A DNA stretch of 6,747 bases from Acidobacteriota bacterium (GTDB lineage: Bacteria > Acidobacteriota > UBA6911 > JACQSX01): assembly GCA_016199665.1 (NCBI GenBank), contig JACQGG010000022.1:1-6747 (forward strand), read 5' to 3'. Position 1 is the first letter of the stretch; each line of letters begins with the position of its first letter. Both the position numbers and the translations under genes were made by a program. The notes under the pieces were generated by a model, which was not told where the DNA came from, searched no databases, and saw only the letters and a list, made by a program, of their open reading frames with translations. This document shows positions 1 through 4,715 of the stretch, piece after piece.

Positions 1-71
1 AACCCAATGACCGGCTTTCAAAAAAAGGCCCAGAAAGAAGCGATCCTCTCTAAAACCCAATTCTTTCACAA

Positions 72-106
72 CTCCCCTGACCCCCGCCCCCCGACCCCCA
101 ACCCCG
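72..106. repeat. C-rich heptamer tandem array upstream of argR
   Basis: Five 7-bp units can be read in register: CTCCCCT, GACCCCC, GCCCCCC, GACCCCC and AACCCCG. They match in length and sequence the C-rich half of the array between argR and argF (712-760). The array ends just before an ATG at 108 that is in frame with argR. The 71 bases before it show nothing I can assign: two plus-strand frames are open at the window edge and could be the tail of an upstream gene, but nothing in them is recognisable. Confidence 0.65.
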
Positions 107-132
107 CATGGTACTGAATCTTCCAATTGGGC

Positions 133-138
133 TAGAAT
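133..138 (+). promoter_or_regulatory. -10-like element of argR
   Basis: TAGAAT matches the sigma70 -10 consensus TATAAT at five of six positions. It ends eight bases before the argR ATG at 147, so transcription would begin at or within about two bases of the start codon, giving a leaderless or nearly leaderless mRNA. No convincing -35 element lies 16-18 bp upstream, and no Shine-Dalgarno sequence precedes the ATG. A TGAAT at 115-119 resembles half of an ARG box but its partner half is absent. Confidence 0.4.
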
Positions 139-146
139 GCCCTTTC

Positions 147-611
147 ATGGCGCGATGGAACAAGCGGCAACGGCAGAATTTGATTCGCAGAATAGTCTCC
201 GAGGGGGAGGTTTTCAGCCAGGAAGAACTTCGCAGCGAGCTTGAGAAGCACTCCATGGACGCCACTCAGGCGACCCTCTCGCGCGACATCAGCGAGCTGG
301 GCCTGGTCAAGAGCTCCTCCACCGGAACCTACCAGCTACCGGAGAATCTGACGGAGCATACCGGGCTGCCCGCCCTGTTGGAGCACCTGCGGCAGCTCGT
401 TCGGGAAGTCGACTACTCAGGGAACCTGGTGTTGGTCAAGACCGCTCCGGGAGACGCCCAGGCAGCCGGAGAGCGTTTCGACCACTTAGACTTCAAAGAA
501 GTCGCCGGTACGCTTGCCGGCGACGACACCCTTCTGGTGGTCATCCGGGAAAGGCACAGCGCGGCGAGATTTGCCCGGAAGCTGGAGAAGATGGTCGGGA
601 CAAAGCGATGA
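147..611 (+). CDS. argR: arginine repressor ArgR
   Basis: ArgR is a cytoplasmic transcription factor that, in the known family, forms an arginine-bound hexamer and binds paired ARG boxes to control arginine genes. The 154-residue product has the usual family length. The N-terminal winged helix-turn-helix domain (about residues 5-66) contains the signature TQATLSRDISELG at 40-52. The C-terminal oligomerisation and arginine-binding domain (about 75-150) contains GNLVLVKTAPGDA near 92-104 and GTLAGDDT at 121-128, where the two aspartates are the family's arginine contacts. The start at 147 is chosen because MARWNKRQRQ fits the family; the in-frame ATG at 108 would add 13 residues encoded in promoter-like sequence. 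The gene converges on argF and is the obvious candidate regulator of the argGHF unit, whose promoter carries two ARG boxes. No clear operator is seen at argR itself. Confidence 0.95.
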   Translation: MARWNKRQRQNLIRRIVSEGEVFSQEELRSELEKHSMDATQATLSRDISELGLVKSSSTGTYQLPENLTEHTGLPALLEHLRQLVREVDYSGNLVLVKTAPGDAQAAGERFDHLDFKEVAGTLAGDDTLLVVIRERHSAARFARKLEKMVGTKR

Positions 612-620
612 CGCCGGTCT

Positions 621-738
621 GGGGATAGGGATTGGATGGTGGATCATGGATGATGGATCACGGCTGATAGCTGATAGATCATGGATCACGGATCGATCAT
701 GGATTATGCCTGCCCCCCGACCCCTGATCCCTGTCCCC
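621..738. terminator. possible long stem-loop between convergent argR and argF
   Basis: Bases 621-632 (GGGGATAGGGAT) are complementary to 727-738 (ATCCCTGTCCCC) at 11 of 12 positions, and the exception is a U-G wobble in the plus-strand transcript (an A-C mismatch in the minus-strand one). The loop of 94 bases is long and no T-run follows, so this is not a textbook intrinsic terminator. Its placement just after both stop codons makes a role in ending or stabilising both transcripts possible. The pairing may simply follow from the repeat halves having opposite orientation. Confidence 0.25.
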
Positions 739-760
739 TGACCCCTCATCCCTGATCCCT
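621..760. repeat. degenerate heptamer tandem repeats filling the argR-argF gap
   Basis: Almost the whole convergent gap is 7-bp units. From 621 they read GGGGATA, GGGATTG, GATGGTG, GATCATG, GATGATG, GATCACG, GCTGATA, GCTGATA, GATCATG and GATCACG. An extra GATC at 691-694 shifts the register by four bases, followed by GATCATG and GATTATG. After CCT at 709-711 the array changes to the C-rich form: GCCCCCC, GACCCCT, GATCCCT, GTCCCCT, GACCCCT, CATCCCT and GATCCCT, the last ending on the first plus-strand base of the argF stop codon. The first half is G-rich and the second C-rich on the plus strand, so the halves are in opposite orientation. The unit length and degeneracy resemble the heptameric short tandemly repeated repetitive (STRR) sequences known from cyanobacteria; a family relationship is not shown. 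Confidence 0.8.
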
Positions 761-1719
761 CACGCATTCCGCAGCGCCTTGAGCAGGAGCGCCTTGTGGA
801 CGTGGAGCCGGTTTTCAGCCTGGTCATAAACCGCCGATCGCGGCCCATCGATGACAGCGTCGACCACCTCTTCGCCGCGATGCGCCGGAAGGCAGTGCAG
901 GAATAAAGCTTTTTTGCCGGCTCGATTCATCAGGGCGGGCGTTACCTGATAGCCGGCGAAATCCCGGCGCTTCTTCTCTGCCTGACTCTCCTGGCCCATG
1001 CTGGTCCACACGTCGGTATACACGGCATCGGCGCCGAAAAGGCGGCCCAAATCGTGACTCAGCTCCACGCTGCTCCCGCTTTGCTCTGCCGCCCGCCATG
1101 CGCGCTCACAGCAGACTGGATCCGCTGCGTAACCGGCCGGCGAAATCAAAACAAAATGGACGCCCAGCATGGCGCAAACCTGCATCAGAGAATTGCTGAC
1201 ATTATTCGGATCGCCCACGTAAACAACTTTGCGGCCCTGCACCTCTTCCCACCGCTGTTGCAGCGTCAGCATGTCGGCGAGCACTTGCGCCGGATGCTCA
1301 AAGTCGCTCAAGGCGTTGATCACTGGAATTACCGTGTTTCGCGCCAGTTCTTCCAGTATTGCGTGCGAGAACGTGCGCAGCACCAGCACCGAGCACCATC
1401 GCTCCAGATTCTTGGCCATGTCTTTGACCGATTCCCGCTCGCCGATTCTCTGATGCTGGCAGTCGACAAAGCTGGCGGTGCCGCCCAGAGTCGCCATCCC
1501 GATCTCGAAGGTGAGCCGGGTGCGCAGGGAGGGTTTTTCAAAAAGCAGCACCGCGTGGCACCCCGTCAGGGAATGCTGGTACGCCCCCGGCGCCTCCTTG
1601 ACACGCTGCGCCAGTTGCAGCGCCTCCCGCACCCGCTGCGGCGAGAGATCGGAAATTGACAGCAGGTCTTTCGGCCAGTCCAACGCCGCCTGCGCCTTAG
1701 CTCTCTTGAAGTTCTTCAT
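760..1719 (-). CDS. argF: ornithine carbamoyltransferase (anabolic)
   Basis: ArgF transfers the carbamoyl group of carbamoyl phosphate to ornithine, giving citrulline, the substrate of ArgG encoded in the same unit. The 319-residue product has normal family length. The carbamoyl-phosphate loop reads FEKPSLRTR at 60-68, followed by the HPAQ motif at 142-145, GDPNNVSNSL at 169-178, the ornithine-binding SMG loop in DVWTSMGQE at 236-244, and the HCLPAHRGEE motif with the catalytic cysteine at 275-284. The SMG loop and HCLP argue for ornithine rather than aspartate as the acceptor. HPAQ replaces the usual HPCQ. The frame stays open to 2013, but that part is only argH read out of frame; the ATG at 1719 has an AAGGAG ribosome site four bases before it. 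The first 23 bases overlap the end of argH, which suggests translational coupling. Confidence 0.95.
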   Translation of the reverse strand: MKNFKRAKAQAALDWPKDLLSISDLSPQRVREALQLAQRVKEAPGAYQHSLTGCHAVLLFEKPSLRTRLTFEIGMATLGGTASFVDCQHQRIGERESVKDMAKNLERWCSVLVLRTFSHAILEELARNTVIPVINALSDFEHPAQVLADMLTLQQRWEEVQGRKVVYVGDPNNVSNSLMQVCAMLGVHFVLISPAGYAADPVCCERAWRAAEQSGSSVELSHDLGRLFGADAVYTDVWTSMGQESQAEKKRRDFAGYQVTPALMNRAGKKALFLHCLPAHRGEEVVDAVIDGPRSAVYDQAENRLHVHKALLLKALRNA

Positions 1720-3094
1720 CGAGCTCCTTAATCTTCTGCCGGATAAAGTCCGGGTTGGGGCTTCCCAGCGTTTTCTTGCGCCGCAGAGAACTGTCCGGGT
1801 TAACGATCTCAAACACGCTCTCTCGGAAAACCGGGTGATACGCCTGAAACGCCTCCACGGTCCACTCCCGCCAGGGCTTGCGCGTCTTGAGATATTCCTG
1901 GACCATGCGTCCCACGACGGCATGCGCCTCGCGAAATGCGACGCCGTTGGACACCAGATATTCAGCGATATCGGTTGCCACCAGCAGCGGATCGGCTGCG
2001 GCGGCGTTGACATCCTCCCGATTGACGCTCACGCCCTGAATGACTCGCTCCAGGACTGGCAGCACTCCCAGCAAGGTTTCAGCCGTCTGGAAAAGAAACA
2101 GTTTGTCTTCCTGCATGTCGCGGCTGTACCCGCTCGGCAGTCCCTTCATCAGGGTCAGCGCGCTCATCAGGTTGCCCACGACCCCCGCGGTCTTCCCCCG
2201 CATCAGCTCCAATGCGTCAGGATTTTTCTTGTGCGGCATCAGGCTGGAGCCGGTGCACAAGGAATCCTCCAGTTGTATAAAGTTAAACTCCGAGGAGCAC
2301 CAGAGAATCAGATCCTCGCACAGGCGGCTGACGTGCGTCATCAGAATGGCCCCGTTGCCGAGAAATTCCAGCAGCCAGTCTCGATCTCCCACCGTGTCGA
2401 TGCTGTTGGCGGTCGGCGCCCGGAATCCGAGCACTTTGGCGGTGAATTTGCGGTCGATGGGCAAGGTGCTCCCGGCGACCGCGCCTGACCCCAGCGGGGA
2501 GAGCTGAAGGCGTTTTTCCAGGTCTTTCAATCGCAGTCGGTCGCGCTGAAACATCTCGTACAGCGCCAGCCAGTAATGGGCAAGGCTCACCAACTGCGCC
2601 CGTTGCAGGTGGGTGTATGCGGGAATGGTGATGGCGATGTCCCGATCGGCCAGCTTGATCAGCGCCCGCTGCACGTCGCGCAGGCGCCAGTCCATCAACC
2701 GCAGTTGATCGCGCAGATACAGCACCGTGTCGACGGCCACCTGATCATTGCGGCTGCGGCCTGTGTGCAGCTTGTCGGCCACGGGGCCGAACATCTCTTT
2801 TAGCTTGAATTCCACGTAGCTGTGGATGTCCTCCTGCCTTTCCACTTCTTTCCAGTCGTTGTCCGTTTCACAGCGCGTCAGTTCCTTGTGCAGGAAACTG
2901 ATTCCCTGGAGCAGTTGCTCCGCCTCGTGGTGTGTGAGGAGTCCCTGCTGCTCTAGCATCAGCACATGGGCGCAGCTGCCCTGCAGGTCGTAGCGCCAGA
3001 GCTTTCGGTCAAAAGAAGAGGACCGCGTGAAGTTATCGATGATCTCTTCCAGCGGGTTCTGAAACCGGCCCGCCCAAAGTTTTTGAGTCGTCAT
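1697..3094 (-). CDS. argH: argininosuccinate lyase
   Basis: ArgH splits argininosuccinate into arginine and fumarate, the final step of arginine synthesis, as a cytoplasmic homotetramer of the fumarase/aspartase superfamily. The 465-residue product has the usual length and is full at both ends, from MTTQKLWAGRF to a helical charged C terminus. Conserved regions are in order: HTGRSRNDQ at 110-118, THLQRAQ at 161-167, GSGAVAGSTLPIDR at 202-215, and the superfamily signature GSSLMPHKKNP at 282-292 on the flexible catalytic-serine loop. The active site is shared between subunits through these three regions. The frame is open 219 bases further upstream into argG, but that stretch is low-complexity and unlike any lyase. 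ATG at 3094 is preferred; a GTG two codons upstream (3100) is possible. Only a weak and distant GGAG precedes it, so translation probably depends on coupling with argG, 13 bp away. Confidence 0.95.
   Translation of the reverse strand: MTTQKLWAGRFQNPLEEIIDNFTRSSSFDRKLWRYDLQGSCAHVLMLEQQGLLTHHEAEQLLQGISFLHKELTRCETDNDWKEVERQEDIHSYVEFKLKEMFGPVADKLHTGRSRNDQVAVDTVLYLRDQLRLMDWRLRDVQRALIKLADRDIAITIPAYTHLQRAQLVSLAHYWLALYEMFQRDRLRLKDLEKRLQLSPLGSGAVAGSTLPIDRKFTAKVLGFRAPTANSIDTVGDRDWLLEFLGNGAILMTHVSRLCEDLILWCSSEFNFIQLEDSLCTGSSLMPHKKNPDALELMRGKTAGVVGNLMSALTLMKGLPSGYSRDMQEDKLFLFQTAETLLGVLPVLERVIQGVSVNREDVNAAAADPLLVATDIAEYLVSNGVAFREAHAVVGRMVQEYLKTRKPWREWTVEAFQAYHPVFRESVFEIVNPDSSLRRKKTLGSPNPDFIRQKIKELDEELQES
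1724..1729 (-). promoter_or_regulatory. ribosome binding site of argF inside argH
   Basis: On the minus strand AAGGAG stands four bases before the ATG at 1719. It lies within the last codons of argH and settles the argF start against the much longer open frame. It is the only clear Shine-Dalgarno sequence in front of a gene in this window. Confidence 0.75.
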
Positions 3095-3107
3095 TGACAC
3101 TATTTTC

Positions 3108-4454
3108 TCAGCTCCGCACCCTGACGGTCGCGGCCCGGCTGGTTTTTTCAGGGAGAGTTCCGGCGCCCCTCTCATGTTCAGTTGCGCCCCCCGAGGGGGG
3201 AGGCTCAGGGTCGCAATCTCCCTGCGCCGACGGATGCGGCGCGACCGAATCGGGCCGCATCCGCGCGTTGACACGCAAGCGGGTTGCCTGCAAGCGAATG
3301 AACCCCTCCGCATCTTTCTGCCGATAGACGCTGTCCTTCTCGAAGGTCGCCAGCTCCGGTGAATAAAGGGAATAAGGGGACCGGCGCGCGACTACGGTAC
3401 AGTTCCCCTTGTGGAGGCGAAGCTTCACTTCGCCGGAAACATGTTGCTGGCTCTGCCGGATCGTCTCCTGCAACAGGCGCATTTCCGGCGAAAACCAGAA
3501 GCCGTAGTAAGTCCACTCGGCAAACTTCAGGCTCAGCTCCTCCTTCCAGCGCTGAATTTCGCGGTCCAGCGTGATGGATTCCAGCGCGCGATGGGCATGC
3601 CAGAGCAGCGTCGCCCCCGGAGTTTCATACACTCCGCGGGACTTCATTCCCACAAAGCGATTTTCCACCAGGTCGACGCGGCCGACGCCGTGAACTCCTC
3701 CCAGCTTGTTTGCCTCTTCCAGCAAGGCGGCTGGGCTGAGCGGCTGGTTGTTGAGCGCGATCGGAATACCCTGGTCAAAGGTAACGAGCACGGTCTCCGG
3801 CCGCTCCGGCGCCGTCACAGGATTGGAGGTCAGGATGAAGATCTCCTCCGGAGCTTCAGCCCAAGGGTCCTCCAGGACGCCCCCCTCGTGGCTGCAGTGC
3901 ATTAGATTGCGGTCGGTGCTGTACGGCTTTTCCAGCGTCGCGGTTACGGGTAGAGAATACCGCTTGCAGTAGGCAATCAAATCCGAGCGGGATCGCATCG
4001 TCCAGTCACGCCAGGGCGCGATCACTTCGATGTCGGGGGAGAGCGCATAAAAGGTGAGCTCGAACCGAACCTGGTCATTTCCCTTGCCCGTGGCCCCGTG
4101 CGCCACGTAGCGCGCCCTTTCCTTTTCAGCCACAGAGAGTTGATGCTTGGCGATGAGGGGCCGGGCCAGTGAAGTTCCCAGCAGATAATATCCTTCGTAA
4201 ATGGCATTGGCCTGAATGGCCGGGAAGACATAGTCGCGCACAAATTCTTCCCGAAGGTCCAGGACATAGCTGCCTGAAGCTCCCAGTGCTCTGGCTTTCT
4301 CCTCCAGCCCGTCGAGTTCCTCGGCCTGACCCACGTCGGCGGTGAAGGTGACCACATCGCAGCCCTGCTCCTGAATGAGCCAATGGAGCATGACGGTGGT
4401 GTCCAGGCCGCCGGAATACGCCAGCACCACTTTCTTCAAATTCTTTTCAGCCAT
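3108..4454 (-). CDS. argG: argininosuccinate synthase with unusual C-terminal tail
   Basis: ArgG condenses citrulline and aspartate using ATP, through a citrullyl-AMP intermediate, to give argininosuccinate. The ATP-pyrophosphatase loop AYSGGLDTT is at 12-20. HGATGKGNDQVRFE at 119-132, EGGVLEDPW at 190-198, SRGVYETPG at 272-280 and the WTYYGFWFSP segment at 314-323 are all typical of the roughly 400-residue family seen in Bacillus and Thermus. The core ends at about residue 395 (GFIRLQATRLRV). The reading frame then continues for some 53 residues rich in Pro, Gly, Arg and Ser, with no resemblance to the family, up to a TGA at 3108. That stretch is full of inverted repeats and may be former intergenic sequence read after loss of a stop codon. 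The gene is first in the unit and is preceded by a strong promoter and two ARG boxes. No Shine-Dalgarno sequence is seen. Confidence 0.95.
   Translation of the reverse strand: MAEKNLKKVVLAYSGGLDTTVMLHWLIQEQGCDVVTFTADVGQAEELDGLEEKARALGASGSYVLDLREEFVRDYVFPAIQANAIYEGYYLLGTSLARPLIAKHQLSVAEKERARYVAHGATGKGNDQVRFELTFYALSPDIEVIAPWRDWTMRSRSDLIAYCKRYSLPVTATLEKPYSTDRNLMHCSHEGGVLEDPWAEAPEEIFILTSNPVTAPERPETVLVTFDQGIPIALNNQPLSPAALLEEANKLGGVHGVGRVDLVENRFVGMKSRGVYETPGATLLWHAHRALESITLDREIQRWKEELSLKFAEWTYYGFWFSPEMRLLQETIRQSQQHVSGEVKLRLHKGNCTVVARRSPYSLYSPELATFEKDSVYRQKDAEGFIRLQATRLRVNARMRPDSVAPHPSAQGDCDPEPPPSGGATEHERGAGTLPEKTSRAATVRVRS
3187..3200. repeat. C6/G6 inverted repeat in the argG tail
   Basis: CCCCCC, GA, GGGGGG: a perfect 6-bp inverted repeat with a two-base centre, inside the codons for the Pro-Pro-Pro-Ser-Gly-Gly part of the ArgG extension. 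Such a tract is prone to slippage and hard to sequence. Confidence 0.7.
3231..3263. repeat. 10-bp perfect inverted repeat at the end of the ArgG core
   Basis: CGGATGCGGC at 3231-3240 is the exact reverse complement of GCCGCATCCG at 3254-3263. The 13-base centre contains a further CCG/CGG pairing (3245-3247 with 3251-3253), so the whole could fold into a long GC-rich hairpin. It falls in argG codons 398-408, just where homologous proteins would be expected to end. It resembles a REP-type or attenuator-like element between genes more than coding sequence. Confidence 0.75.
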
Positions 4455-4463
4455 AGATCTTTA

Positions 4464-4492
4464 AAGATACGGGGAATGCCCGCGCGTGTCAA
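4464..4492 (-). promoter_or_regulatory. sigma70-type promoter of argGHF
   Basis: On the minus strand a perfect -35 TTGACA (4492-4487) is followed after exactly 17 bp by TATCTT (4469-4464), a four-of-six match to the -10 consensus. Transcription would start at about 4457, only two or three bases before the argG ATG, so the mRNA would be leaderless or nearly so. This agrees with the absence of a Shine-Dalgarno sequence. The -35 overlaps the proximal ARG box by two bases. Confidence 0.75.
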
Positions 4493-4508
4493 TGCATTAT
4501 TATGCAGT
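4491..4508. promoter_or_regulatory. ARG box, promoter-proximal (ArgR operator)
   Basis: The 18 bases AATGCATTATTATGCAGT have the symmetric form TGCAT-TATT-ATGCA. They fit the enterobacterial ARG-box consensus WNTNAATWWWWATTNANW with two deviations. The box stands out as AT-rich in GC-rich surroundings and overlaps the -35 element of the argG promoter, as expected for a repressor site. Confidence 0.75.
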
Positions 4509-4510
4509 TT

Positions 4511-4528
4511 TATGAATAATTATGCATT
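4511..4528. promoter_or_regulatory. ARG box, promoter-distal (ArgR operator)
   Basis: The 18 bases TATGAATAATTATGCATT (TGAAT-AATT-ATGCA core) fit the ARG-box consensus with one deviation. The centre lies 20 bp from that of the proximal box, leaving 2 bp between the two 18-bp sites. In Escherichia coli paired ARG boxes are separated by 2-3 bp, the arrangement that one ArgR hexamer occupies on one face of the helix. It is the stronger of the two matches. Confidence 0.8.
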
Positions 4529-4606
4529 TGGTTCTGACATGCTGGGACGGGAACTGCAACCTGCTGAAAGCCGTGTTCCCCGGACTCGACATGGATCGTC
4601 TGCCAA

Positions 4607-4661
4607 GTCCCCTCCCTGGGATCCGTCATCCATGATCCGTCCTCTACGATCCGTCACCTGA
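4607..4661. repeat. heptamer array upstream of gltX
   Basis: GTCCCCT at 4607-4613 is followed by the six bases CCCTGG. From 4620, units in 7-bp register read GATCCGT, CATCCAT, GATCCGT, CCTCTAC, GATCCGT and CACCTGA. The 13-mer TCATCCATGATCC (4626-4638) occurs in reverse complement at 641-653 in the argR-argF array, so the arrays share sequence as well as unit length. Confidence 0.65.
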
Positions 4662-4700
4662 CCTCCTTCCTCTTTCTCCTTTCCCCATTTCTCCGCTCCT
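4662..4700 (+). other. pyrimidine-rich tract before gltX
   Basis: Thirty-nine bases of nearly pure C and T follow the heptamer array and end 15 bases before the gltX start. They hold no purine-rich ribosome site. The tract may be a decayed extension of the heptamers, since blocks of seven pyrimidines can be drawn through it, but that reading is weak. Together with 4529-4606, which shows only a GGGAAC/GTTCCC inverted repeat (4549-4554 with 4575-4580), it completes the 261-bp divergent region. Confidence 0.4.
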
Positions 4701-4708
4701 GGTACTTT
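4700..4708 (+). promoter_or_regulatory. possible extended -10 element of gltX
   Basis: TGGTACTTT has the TGn extension followed by TACTTT, a TANNNT hexamer with only a partial match to TATAAT. It ends seven bases before the gltX ATG, a spacing that puts the transcription start at the start codon. There is no recognisable -35 and no Shine-Dalgarno sequence. The proposal rests mainly on the similar placement before argR and argG. Confidence 0.3.
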
Positions 4709-4715
4709 TAGCTGC

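Noticed and set aside
1..53. C-terminal end of an upstream plus-strand gene
   Set aside because: Two frames are open at the window edge but too short and unremarkable to support a gene.
113..130. ARG box at the argR promoter
   Set aside because: Only the TGAAT half fits; the centre is not AT-only and the second half does not match.
108..146. Upstream ATG at 108 as the argR start
   Set aside because: It would add 13 residues not seen in the family, spanning the likely -10 element; the start at 147 gives the usual length and N terminus.
621..760. CRISPR array
   Set aside because: Units are 7 bp, contiguous and degenerate, with no spacers and no cas gene nearby.
486..848. Minus-strand and plus-strand frames through the argR-argF gap with repeated Gly-Arg or Ile-Asp patterns
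   Set aside because: The pattern is the 7-bp repeat translated; the rest is argR or argF out of frame.
1720..2013. N-terminal extension of ArgF
   Set aside because: This stretch is argH coding sequence in another frame, and a good ribosome site marks the start at 1719.
1478..2488. 336-codon plus-strand open frame opposite argF and argH
   Set aside because: It is antisense to two clearly conserved enzymes, shows no recognisable domain, and such shadows are usual in GC-rich genes.
4549..4580. Riboswitch or T-box leader before gltX
   Set aside because: Only one 6-bp inverted repeat is seen; there is no T-box sequence, no antiterminator and no terminator.
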